Assembly (NCBI RefSeq): GCF_004682055.1
Contig: NZ_QUZU01000059.1
Location: forward strand, 1-33,355
DNA length: 33,355 nucleotides
DNA from: Pseudomonas kairouanensis
GTDB taxonomy: Bacteria > Pseudomonadota > Gammaproteobacteria > Pseudomonadales > Pseudomonadaceae
Direction: 5' to 3'
Each line of letters begins with the position of its first letter. Position 1 is the stretch's first letter. A program made the position numbers and the translations under genes. Below the pieces are notes generated by a model. It did not search any database. It worked only from the letters and a program-made list of their open reading frames with translations, and was not told the origin of the DNA. Of this stretch, positions 1-6,872 are shown one piece after another.

Positions 1-36
1 CACCGCTTTCGCGAGCAAGCCCGCTCCCACATTTGG
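1..36. repeat. REP element, cut by the window edge
   Basis: Read on the minus strand this is a typical Pseudomonas REP head, GTGGGAGCGGGCTTGCTCGC followed by GAAAGCGGTG. It lies just past the dauR stop codon. Its partner, if this is half of a REPIN, would lie outside the window. It matches the arms of the complete element at 6210-6299. Confidence 0.8.
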
Positions 37-63
37 ACCGCGTGTATCAATTAAATGCCGCCG

Positions 64-690
64 TTAACCCTTCAATTCCTTGAGATGTTTGTACACCGTC
101 GCCCGCCCCATCCCCAGCACATTGGCCACATAGTTAGACGCGCTCTTGCCCTTGAACGCCCCCTCGGCATGCAACGCCAGCACCAACTCGCGCTTATGGT
201 CGCGGGTGAGCAGGTTCAAACTCAGTTGCCGCTCGCGCAGCCAGGCATGCAAAAAGGTGTTGATACGCTCCTGCCAGTCATCGCGAAACAGCGAGTCCGG
301 CTGCGGGATCAGCCTGCTTGGCGACAGGAACAAATCCAGCGCTGCCTTGGCGTTTTCGAACAATGAAATATTCAGGTTGATGCACAGCACCGCCAGGCGA
401 CGACCCTTGTGGTCGTGCAGCACCGTGCTCAGGCTGCGAATCTTCTGGCCGTCCCAGTTAAGCTTTTCGTACGGGCCGATATTCACCTCGCTCACGTCTT
501 CAGTGAGCATGTCCTCCAGCGCCGAGTCATCGCCAATCGCGCGTTTGGACAGGTTGTTGGCGATGTAATCGACCTTTTGCGAGCGCAGATCGTGCAGCAC
601 CGCTTCGGCGTGGGGAAAGAACAGCGTGGCGATGGCGTCGGCCATCGCCCGGAAGTTCTGCATGACCTTGTCTTGTTCAGCGGTGTTCAT
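64..690 (-). CDS. dauR: DauR-like transcriptional regulator (YheO-type PAS domain plus HTH)
   Basis: Predicted cytoplasmic DNA-binding regulator of 208 residues. Roughly residues 10-120 form a YheO-type PAS-like sensor domain, and residues 145-205 hold the C-terminal helix-turn-helix, ending GRATVYKHLKEL. In Pseudomonas aeruginosa DauR represses the dauBAR operon and responds to D-arginine or its product. Here the gene is last in the order dauB-dauA-dauR, the same as in P. aeruginosa. The ATG at 690 is preferred over the in-frame TTG at 693: it overlaps the dauA TGA by one base (TGATG) and has a GGAG nine bases upstream. The protein has the family's usual length. The assignment rests on domain type plus operon context. 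Its likely operator overlaps the predicted -10 box upstream of dauB. Confidence 0.88.
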   Translation of the reverse strand: MNTAEQDKVMQNFRAMADAIATLFFPHAEAVLHDLRSQKVDYIANNLSKRAIGDDSALEDMLTEDVSEVNIGPYEKLNWDGQKIRSLSTVLHDHKGRRLAVLCINLNISLFENAKAALDLFLSPSRLIPQPDSLFRDDWQERINTFLHAWLRERQLSLNLLTRDHKRELVLALHAEGAFKGKSASNYVANVLGMGRATVYKHLKELKG

Positions 691-1823
691 CAATGGGGCT
701 CCAGGCGGGCGGGGGAGAGCATACCAGCGTCGAGCCCAAACCGCGTCAGGGCCTCGGGCAAGGCCGCACCGCGCACCAGCGCCGCGCTGGCCTGGCCCAT
801 GGCCGGTGAGGTCTGGATGCCGTAGCCGCCTTGGGCCGCTACCCAGAACAGGCCGGGCACCTGAGGGTCGAAACCGCTGATCAAGTCACCGTCTTGCACA
901 AAACTGCGCAGCCCGGCCCAGGTGCGGGTGGGGCGGCGGATGGTCAGGGTGGTGGCTTCTTCGATCTGGTAGATGCCCATGGCGATGTCCAGTTCTTCGG
1001 GTTGGATATCCTGGGGTAGCACCGGGTCGGCGTTGGCCGGCGAGCCAAGGAACATGCCGGCGTCGGGCTTCATGTAGAAGGACTCGTCCAACGCCACCAG
1101 CATCGGCCAGTGGTGGGTGTCGACGCCTTCGGGGCCGGCGAAGATAAACGCCGAGCGACGCTTGGGTTGCAGGCCGATGGGCGCAGCGCCGGCAAGTACG
1201 CCGATCTGGTCGGCCCAGGCGCCGGCGGCGTTGATGAGGAGGGGGGCGGTGTAGGTCTTGTCGCCGGATTTCACCTGCCATATACCGGCGGCATCACGGC
1301 TTAAACCCTGTACGGCGTGGTCGGTCAACACTTCGCCGCCGTTGCGCCGAATACCGCGCAGGTAGCCCTGGTGCAGGGCATCGGTGTCGATATCGCTGGC
1401 AGTGGGGTCGTACAGCGCGCCGTGGACTTTTTCGCGGCGTAGGATCGGCATTTTCGCGCAGGCCTCAATGGCACTGAGCAACTCCACCTGTGGCACGGTG
1501 GCCTTGGCGCTCAGGTATTGCGTGTTCAACTCGGTTTCATCACCGATGAAGTCCACGGTCATTTCACCCCGTGGCGTTAACAAGGGATGTTCACAGAACC
1601 CTTCTGGCGGGTGATCGAAAAACTCACGACTGGCCAGGGTCAACGCCCGTACCTGTGGGGTGCCATAGGCAGCGGTGTACAGCGCCGCCGACCGCCCGGT
1701 GGAGTGATAGCCGGGGTGGCTCTCGCGCTCCAGCACGATCACCTTGCCATGCTGCGACAACCAGAACCCCGTGGACGCGCCGGCAATGCCTGCGCCGATG
1801 ATGATGAAGTCTGCGTGGCTCAT
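690..1823 (-). CDS. dauA: D-arginine dehydrogenase (FAD-dependent D-amino-acid dehydrogenase)
   Basis: FAD enzyme of 377 residues that oxidises D-arginine, and more weakly other D-amino acids, to the imino acid, which hydrolyses to 2-ketoarginine and ammonia; electrons pass to the respiratory chain. The N-terminal Rossmann motif is GAGIAG at residues 10-15. The sequence aligns almost without gaps to the P. aeruginosa enzyme as I remember it. Its substrate residues Tyr53, Glu87, Arg222 and Tyr249 correspond here to Tyr53, Glu87, Arg223 and Tyr250, and the arginine of GLRSF matches Arg305. The loop residue that is His48 in P. aeruginosa is Leu48 here. The ATG at 1823 overlaps the dauB stop (ATGA) and follows a GGAG at six-base spacing; the longer TTG reading at 1835 is unsupported. 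Translation is probably coupled to dauB. Confidence 0.93.
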   Translation of the reverse strand: MSHADFIIIGAGIAGASTGFWLSQHGKVIVLERESHPGYHSTGRSAALYTAAYGTPQVRALTLASREFFDHPPEGFCEHPLLTPRGEMTVDFIGDETELNTQYLSAKATVPQVELLSAIEACAKMPILRREKVHGALYDPTASDIDTDALHQGYLRGIRRNGGEVLTDHAVQGLSRDAAGIWQVKSGDKTYTAPLLINAAGAWADQIGVLAGAAPIGLQPKRRSAFIFAGPEGVDTHHWPMLVALDESFYMKPDAGMFLGSPANADPVLPQDIQPEELDIAMGIYQIEEATTLTIRRPTRTWAGLRSFVQDGDLISGFDPQVPGLFWVAAQGGYGIQTSPAMGQASAALVRGAALPEALTRFGLDAGMLSPARLEPH

Positions 1824-2764
1824 AGCTGTCTCCAAAGGGCGTTGGCCAGTGCGATGTCTTCCAGGCCCAGGCCGATGGAGCGGAAGAATACGTGACGGTC
1901 ATAAGTGGGGCGTTGTACGTGTTCGCTGAGCAGTTCGGGTAGGTCGCCGATGATGTGGCGCTTGTCCCAGCCGTGCTGCTCGGCGGCGATCAGCATCTCG
2001 CCCGCCGAGCCTGGGGTGGTCTGGCGATAGTCGCAGAACACCTGCATGGCGTTCAGCGAATGTGGGGGGACTTCGTGGGCGCGCGGGGCGTTGGTGCTGA
2101 TGGACGTGATCAGTGCGGGCTTGCTCAAGCGAGCGGGGTCGATCACGGGACTGGCGGAAGAGGTGCACAGCAGGATCACATCGGCATCCATCAACGCAGC
2201 ATCGCGGCTGTTGGCGATGACTAAACGCGGGTCCAGGCTCTTGAGTTGTGCGACGGCATCGGGCGCGGCAGTCGCCAGGCTCGGCGAATACAGGCTGATG
2301 TGCTGCCAATCCCGTAAGTTCTTCACATAGTGCAAGTGCGCCTGCGCCACCTTGCCGCTGCCGATGATCGCCAGGCGCTGCGCCGACAAGGGTGCCAGCG
2401 CATCGACTGCCAGTGCCGTGGTCGCAGCGGTGCGCGCGGTGGTCAACTCGGCGGCATCGCAGAGCAGCAGTGGCTGGCCGGTGCGCATCGACATCAGCAA
2501 CGTCCACGCCGTCACCAGCGGGCCTTGCTCGCGCACGATGTAAGGCGAGGTCTTTACCCCGTAAACCCCGTCCTCGGCCAGCACCCCCAGGTAGTTGATA
2601 AAGTCCCCGGCACCGTGGGGAAACTCCACAAGCTGCTGCGCCGGCTGCACCGCAAGCCCGCCGGCCAGGTCACGAAACAGCTTGCGCAGGATCTGCGGCA
2701 CATCGACCTGAGCCAGCAGTTCTCGGGCTTGGGCCTGGTTGATCAAGGGAGGAGGGCTGGACAT
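1820..2764 (-). CDS. dauB: DauB, NAD(P)-dependent L-arginine-forming dehydrogenase (ornithine cyclodeaminase/mu-crystallin family)
   Basis: Cytoplasmic protein of 314 residues. In P. aeruginosa DauB reduces the 2-ketoarginine/ammonia product of DauA to L-arginine with NAD(P)H, so the pair racemises D-arginine into the usable isomer. A Rossmann motif, AIIGSGKVAQAH, lies near residue 130, and the overall sequence is of the ornithine cyclodeaminase/mu-crystallin family. The start at 2764 follows GGAG at seven-base spacing. It is the first gene of the operon, overlaps dauA by four bases, and sits behind a plausible promoter with an embedded inverted repeat at 2792-2804. The family also includes true ornithine cyclodeaminases and ketimine reductases; the dauA and dauR neighbours decide the call. 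Confidence 0.9.
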   Translation of the reverse strand: MSSPPPLINQAQARELLAQVDVPQILRKLFRDLAGGLAVQPAQQLVEFPHGAGDFINYLGVLAEDGVYGVKTSPYIVREQGPLVTAWTLLMSMRTGQPLLLCDAAELTTARTAATTALAVDALAPLSAQRLAIIGSGKVAQAHLHYVKNLRDWQHISLYSPSLATAAPDAVAQLKSLDPRLVIANSRDAALMDADVILLCTSSASPVIDPARLSKPALITSISTNAPRAHEVPPHSLNAMQVFCDYRQTTPGSAGEMLIAAEQHGWDKRHIIGDLPELLSEHVQRPTYDRHVFFRSIGLGLEDIALANALWRQL

Positions 2765-2791
2765 AGGGTTGCTCCGATATTGAACTTATTT

Positions 2792-2823
2792 GTCCATTAT
2801 GGACTTTTTGTTATTTAGGGCAA
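2792..2823 (-). promoter_or_regulatory. Predicted dauBAR promoter with an inverted repeat over the -10 box
   Basis: On the minus strand TTGCCC (2823-2818) and CATAAT (2801-2796) are separated by 16 bases. They make a plausible sigma-70 promoter about 30 bases before dauB. The -10 hexamer lies wholly inside the 13-base inverted repeat GTCCATAATGGAC (2804-2792). This is a natural place for a repressor such as DauR to block transcription. The sequence is seen directly; the function is inferred. Confidence 0.5.
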
Positions 2824-2881
2824 CAGGCCTTGGGAAAACGAGTCGCCGTCTCGCATCGATGATCGCGAAAAAGTCTAGCGG

Positions 2882-2899
2882 CCTGTCAACGTTGACAGG
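2882..2899. promoter_or_regulatory. Perfect 18-bp palindrome, LacI-type operator candidate
   Basis: CCTGTCAACGTTGACAGG is a perfect palindrome 52 bases upstream of the secreted-protein gene. Its core fits the LacI/GalR-family pattern TGWNANCGNTNWCA. It also contains TTGACA, a perfect -35 hexamer, though no convincing -10 follows at normal spacing. No LacI-family gene is present in this window, so any cognate regulator lies elsewhere. Confidence 0.5.
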
Positions 2900-2951
2900 T
2901 CACAGCATTTGGGCAATGCCGTAAATTCGCGATGACTCAGGGAGAGACCCC

Positions 2952-3620
2952 ATGAAACCGCAAACCTTGCTCGCTGGCTTCGTCTTCATACTTTTATCTT
3001 CAATGACCTCTGCGCAGTCCCTTGCCTGGAATGACCCCGATATCAGCGATGGGGCATGTCAGCCCCCGCCAACCATTGCGTTTCCCACTCAAATTATCAA
3101 TACGCTCAAAGGGCTACCTCAAGGCTTCAGGGTCTATTTGCCTTTTGGTAATTCGGCGTACTTTCGGTGGGTTTACCAGAAGGTCAACGGCGGAACACCC
3201 GCGACAGATTCAGCGCAACTCTTGGCCACAAAACCAAGGGTCACTTTCCCCAGCCTGTTTGCGATTTTTTCATTGGCCGAGGGCATGGTTGATGTGTACG
3301 GCCCTTTCCCCACCGGCAAGTGGTACAAGGTTCAAGCCATTCCCATTAATGTCACGGCCACCGACTTGATCGTCAATATCGTCGCCCCCAGCCCTGGCGC
3401 TGCACCTTTTGGATTTGGAGGTACCAATATTCCTTCACGATATGTGTGGGCTGATATCCTTGCAGCGGTCGAATGGCACTGTTTTGAAGGAGGCGTTCAA
3501 GTCTTTAACGTTATCTCATTGACGCCTGCTCTCACCCCCCAACAAATTTCATCTATTACGGGTTTTCTGGGAGGCTACGGCTTTCAACCCAAGAACTTCA
3601 TGACCATGCCCTATGATTAG
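2952..3620 (+). CDS. Unrecognised secreted protein
   Basis: A 222-residue protein that I do not recognise. Residues 1-22 form a clear Sec signal peptide: a lysine near the start, a hydrophobic core, and a TSA-QS cleavage site. The mature part has two cysteines, one early (GACQPP) and one late (WHCFEG), which could form a disulfide in the periplasm, and many aromatic residues and prolines. No lipobox and no further membrane segment is visible. GGGAGAG lies just ahead of the ATG, so the start is well supported. The base composition is unusual: 3121-3180 has 28 G+C in 60 bases, against 42 in 60 at 4081-4140 in the neighbouring LysR gene. This suggests recent acquisition. It ends one base from the convergent LysR stop codon. 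No function is proposed. Confidence 0.75.
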   Translation: MKPQTLLAGFVFILLSSMTSAQSLAWNDPDISDGACQPPPTIAFPTQIINTLKGLPQGFRVYLPFGNSAYFRWVYQKVNGGTPATDSAQLLATKPRVTFPSLFAIFSLAEGMVDVYGPFPTGKWYKVQAIPINVTATDLIVNIVAPSPGAAPFGFGGTNIPSRYVWADILAAVEWHCFEGGVQVFNVISLTPALTPQQISSITGFLGGYGFQPKNFMTMPYD

Positions 3621-3621
3621 G

Positions 3622-4560
3622 TCACCCCACAAACCTGAACCCTTCTGACAATTTCTCTTTTAAGAACGTTACCAGCACACTCACCGACTTCGGCACATGG
3701 GGCGAATACGGCCGGATCAGGTAGATCTCATCGGCAAACGCGCCCTTGAGCGTCCAGCCCTTGAGCACCTGCACTAGCTTGCCGCTGGCCAGCGCGGCGT
3801 GGGCGCTGAAGTCCGGGAGCAGGGCGATGCCCAGGTGGTTGAGGGCCGAGTCGCGCAGGGCTTCGCTGTTGTTGGTGGCGAAGCTGCCGGAAATGGGCAC
3901 GGTGAGGCGCTCGACGTTTTTGCTGCCGCGTTCGAAGGTCCAAGCGGGTTGGTCGGTGCCTCGTGGGTAGAACAGGCAGTTGTGGGCCGACAGGTCGCTG
4001 GGTTCACGGGGTTCGCCGTGGTGTTGCAGATATTCCTGGGTGGCGACCAGTACTGAGCCGGTGTCACACAGCTTCCATGCGACGTGGGTTTCCGGCACCT
4101 GGAAACCGTGGCGCACGGCCAGGTCGTAGCCTTCGGCGGCCAAGGAACTGAGGGCGTCCGACACGTCCAGTTGAATACGTACCTGCGGATAACGCTGCAA
4201 AAACTCCGACAGGTGCGGCACCAACTGCTGACGGGCGAACGCCACCGGTGCCGTCAGCCGTACCAGCCCACGGATCTCCCCGACCGAATCACGCACCGAC
4301 GAGAAGCTGCGGGCGATCTGTTCATAGGCGCTGCGCACTTCGCGGGTCAGCGACAAGCCCGCATCGGTCAGCCGTACGCTGCGCGTGGTGCGGGTCACCA
4401 GTTGTGTGCCGGTGGCTTTTTCCAGGTCGCAAATGCGCTGGCTCACCGCTGACTTACTCACCCCCAAGCGTGCCGCGGCCGCTGTATAGGTGCCGTGTTC
4501 TTCCAGCACCGACAGCCAATGGATATGGGTCCACAGTCCCTCGATCTCGGCCTTTTCCAT
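3622..4560 (-). CDS. LysR-family transcriptional regulator
   Basis: A regulator of 312 residues. The N-terminal winged helix-turn-helix lies at about residues 10-65 (containing AAARLGVSKSAVSQRI), followed by a LysR-type substrate-binding domain at about 90-295. The longest open frame begins at 4671, but the ATG at 4560 places the HTH at the usual distance from the N-terminus; the longer form would run across the intergenic region into mmsA. The ribosome binding site at 4560 is weak. The gene is divergent from mmsA with about 110 bases between the starts, the classic LysR arrangement, so it probably activates mmsA in response to a pathway intermediate. A clear T-N11-A operator was not identified by eye. 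The effector is unknown. Confidence 0.88.
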   Translation of the reverse strand: MEKAEIEGLWTHIHWLSVLEEHGTYTAAAARLGVSKSAVSQRICDLEKATGTQLVTRTTRSVRLTDAGLSLTREVRSAYEQIARSFSSVRDSVGEIRGLVRLTAPVAFARQQLVPHLSEFLQRYPQVRIQLDVSDALSSLAAEGYDLAVRHGFQVPETHVAWKLCDTGSVLVATQEYLQHHGEPREPSDLSAHNCLFYPRGTDQPAWTFERGSKNVERLTVPISGSFATNNSEALRDSALNHLGIALLPDFSAHAALASGKLVQVLKGWTLKGAFADEIYLIRPYSPHVPKSVSVLVTFLKEKLSEGFRFVG

Positions 4561-4669
4561 GATTTGATTGTTCGCATGTATGGACAATAAGTTCTGGATT
4601 CTGCTCTGGTTTGGAACAAAGCGAAAGCCTATCGTGTGTCCACTGCTTATCCACCTGGGATCGACTGCC

Positions 4670-6169
4670 ATGACAACTACAATCGAGCACTACATCAACG
4701 ACCAACGCGTGTCCCGCGATGATCGCTATCAGGACGTTTTCAACCCCGCCACTGGCGAAAAAACCGGCCGCGTGGCCCTGGCCAGCCGCAAGACCGTCGA
4801 TGAAGCGGTTGCCGCTGCGCAAGCCGCCTTCGACGATTGGGCCGACACCCCGCCGATCCGCCGCGCCCGCGTGTTGTTCCAATACCTGCACCTGCTGCGT
4901 GAACGCAAAGACGACCTGGCGCGCATTATCGTGGCCGAACACGGCAAGGTCTTCACCGACGCCCAGGGCGAAGTGGACCGTGGCATCGACATTCTGGAAT
5001 TCGCCTGCGGTATTCCCAACCTGCTCAAGGGCGAGCATTCCGACCAGGTTTCCCGTGGCATGGACAACTGGACCCTGCGCCAGCCGCTGGGTGTTGTAGC
5101 GGGCGTGACGCCGTTCAACTTCCCGGTGATGGTGCCGATGTGGATGTACCCGATCGCCATCGCGGCGGGCAACACCTTCATCCTCAAGCCAAGCCCGACC
5201 GACCCAAGCGCCTCGCTGTTCATGGCCGAACTGCTGCGTGAAGCGGGCCTGCCCAAAGGCGTGTTCAACGTGGTGCAGGGCGACAAGGAGTCGGTGGATG
5301 CGCTGATCGAACACCCCGACGTCAAGGCCCTGAGCTTCGTTGGCTCAACGCCGATTGCCCAATACATCTACGAAACCGGCGCCCGCAATGGCAAGCGCGT
5401 ACAAGGCCTGGGCGGCGCAAAAAACCACATGGTGGTGATGCCCGACGCCGACATCGAAAAAACCGTGGATGCGCTGATGGGCGCCGCGTACGGCAGTGCC
5501 GGCGAACGCTGCATGGCCATCTCCGTGGCGGTGTTGGTGGGCGATGTGGGTGACAAAGTCATCGCCGCCCTGACCGAGCGCGCCAAGCAACTGCGCATCA
5601 CCGATGGCCGCGATTTGAAAGCCGAAATGGGCCCGATCGTGTCCCGCGCCGCCCTGGAACGCATCAGCGGTTATATCGAACAAGGCGTGCAGGCCGGCGC
5701 CCAACTGCTGCTGGACGGTCGTGACTATGTGCCCACCGAAGCAGGCCTGGAAAACGGCTTCTGGCTCGGCGCGACGCTGTTCGACCACGTGACCCGCGAG
5801 ATGAGCATCTACCGCGAAGAAATCTTCGGCCCAGTGCTGGCGTGTGTGCGCGTGAATGACTTTGGCGAAGCGATCAAGCTGGTCAACGACCATGAGTTCG
5901 GCAATGGCGTGAGCTGCTTCACCCGCGACGGCAACATCGCCCGCGAGTTCGCACGGCGCATCCAGGTGGGCATGGTCGGCATCAACGTACCGATCCCGGT
6001 GCCGATGGCGTGGCACGGTTTCGGCGGCTGGAAGAAGAGCCTGTTTGGCGACATGCATGCCTACGGCACTGAGGGTGTGCGATTCTACACCAAGCAGAAG
6101 TCGATCATGCAGCGCTGGTCGGAGAGCATTGAACAGGGCGCCGAGTTCGCCATGCCGGTTTCCAAATAA
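4670..6169 (+). CDS. mmsA: CoA-acylating (methyl)malonate-semialdehyde dehydrogenase
   Basis: A 499-residue aldehyde dehydrogenase that converts methylmalonate semialdehyde to propionyl-CoA, or malonate semialdehyde to acetyl-CoA, with NAD+ and CoA and loss of CO2. It acts in valine, beta-alanine or inositol catabolism. The catalytic cysteine is Cys281 in GERCMAIS, the oxyanion asparagine is Asn150 in TPFNFP, the dinucleotide-binding segment is FVGSTPIA near 223-230, and GGAKNHMVVMPDAD at about 248-261 is typical of the MmsA/IolA group. The ATG at 4670 follows a GGGA; the upstream in-frame starts overlap the LysR gene. In P. putida, as I remember it, a related gene follows an omega-amino-acid aminotransferase beside a LysR gene. 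Here the aminotransferase is absent, so valine and beta-alanine roles cannot be separated. Confidence 0.93.
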   Translation: MTTTIEHYINDQRVSRDDRYQDVFNPATGEKTGRVALASRKTVDEAVAAAQAAFDDWADTPPIRRARVLFQYLHLLRERKDDLARIIVAEHGKVFTDAQGEVDRGIDILEFACGIPNLLKGEHSDQVSRGMDNWTLRQPLGVVAGVTPFNFPVMVPMWMYPIAIAAGNTFILKPSPTDPSASLFMAELLREAGLPKGVFNVVQGDKESVDALIEHPDVKALSFVGSTPIAQYIYETGARNGKRVQGLGGAKNHMVVMPDADIEKTVDALMGAAYGSAGERCMAISVAVLVGDVGDKVIAALTERAKQLRITDGRDLKAEMGPIVSRAALERISGYIEQGVQAGAQLLLDGRDYVPTEAGLENGFWLGATLFDHVTREMSIYREEIFGPVLACVRVNDFGEAIKLVNDHEFGNGVSCFTRDGNIAREFARRIQVGMVGINVPIPVPMAWHGFGGWKKSLFGDMHAYGTEGVRFYTKQKSIMQRWSESIEQGAEFAMPVSK

Positions 6170-6209
6170 CCAAAGCCTGTACGCGGTTCTACATGTGGTA
6201 GCGGGCGTG

Positions 6210-6299
6210 TGTGGGAGCGGGCTTGCTCGCGAAAGCGGTGGTTCAGTTGAAGTATCTGTAACTGACACCCCGCATTCGCGAGCAAGCCCGCTCCCACAT
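6210..6299. repeat. REPIN (two inverted REP arms)
   Basis: GTGGGAGCGGGCTTGCTCGC plus GAAAGCGGTG opens the element, and the reverse complement of the same sequence closes it at 6275-6299. About 45 unrelated bases lie between the arms. It sits downstream of mmsA and can fold into a long hairpin in RNA or DNA. Confidence 0.85.
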
Positions 6300-6327
6300 T
6301 TTTTAACCCCTCTGCAGCAAATGCCCC

Positions 6328-6347
6328 AGCGCCCGGAGCGGGGCGCT
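6328..6347 (+). other. GC-rich hairpin downstream of mmsA
   Basis: AGCGCCC and GGGCGCT form a perfect 7-bp stem around a GGAGCG loop. No U-tract follows, so this is not a convincing intrinsic terminator. The rest of 6170-6428 is the REPIN and otherwise featureless sequence. Confidence 0.35.
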
Positions 6348-6428
6348 TGCTCTACGGGGAGGAACTTGGCACGCTCACCCAGCGAGCGAACGCGGTCAAG
6401 TCAATTGCCTCGCCCATTGGAGAACGCT

Positions 6429-6761
6429 TTGAAAGCCATTATGGTTATCGCCTTATTGGGCACGTTGCTGGCCGGTTGTGCGCCGTCTTACTCGGTCTGG
6501 ACGGGCGGTATGAACGCGTTCGTCGGTACGCGCTTCGATGCTCATCTGTATGACGATTGCAGTCGCGGCTGTGGCGATTCCTATTGGTCGCCTGTCAACA
6601 AGAACAAGGTCTATGACCAGGTTGTGAAGGAGGGCGACAGCCAGCGCTACTTCGTGACCTGGATCCGCGACTGTCGATACTCCGTGCTCGTCTCGGGTGA
6701 AGGCATCATCCAGTCGTGGCGCTATGAGACTGAAGACCGTAGCAGCTGTTACGTTTTTTAG
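6429..6761 (+). CDS. Small predicted lipoprotein with a TTG start
   Basis: A 110-residue protein with a type II signal peptide, MKAIMVIALLGTLLAGC, whose lipobox LAGC makes Cys17 the probable lipidation site. The start is inferred to be the TTG at 6429. It has GGAG at six-base spacing and supplies the lysine expected at the head of a signal peptide; the ATG four codons later would give an uncharged N-terminus. The mature part is rich in Tyr, Trp, Asp and Cys, with cysteines in DDCSRGCGD, RDCRYS and near the C-terminus, so disulfides are plausible. I do not recognise the family. It is probably anchored in the outer or inner membrane facing the periplasm. It stands alone between mmsA and the convergent xyl operon. 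Confidence 0.7.
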   Translation: MKAIMVIALLGTLLAGCAPSYSVWTGGMNAFVGTRFDAHLYDDCSRGCGDSYWSPVNKNKVYDQVVKEGDSQRYFVTWIRDCRYSVLVSGEGIIQSWRYETEDRSSCYVF

Positions 6762-6814
6762 TCGGTCTTTGTACGAACTTACAGCCACTCAATAACCAAA
6801 CCTTTACGCGGTCA

Positions 6815-6846
6815 AATGTGGGAGCGAGCAAGCCCGCTCCCACATT
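6815..6846. repeat. Minimal REP hairpin between convergent genes
   Basis: AATGTGGGAGCG and CGCTCCCACATT form a perfect 12-bp stem around the loop AGCAAGCC. It lies between the ends of the lipoprotein gene and xylH and could act as a transcript end or stabiliser for both. A close relative with the same loop is at 14573-14606. Confidence 0.8.
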
Positions 6847-6872
6847 GGATCACCGGTGTTCTTGCGGTTGAT

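Noticed and set aside
3621..3621. A terminator between the secreted-protein gene and the convergent LysR gene
   Set aside because: Only one base separates the stop codons and no hairpin with a T-run was found on either side.
6045..6428. A long N-terminal extension of the small lipoprotein
   Set aside because: It would begin inside mmsA and run through a REPIN; the signal peptide and lipobox fix the start near 6429.
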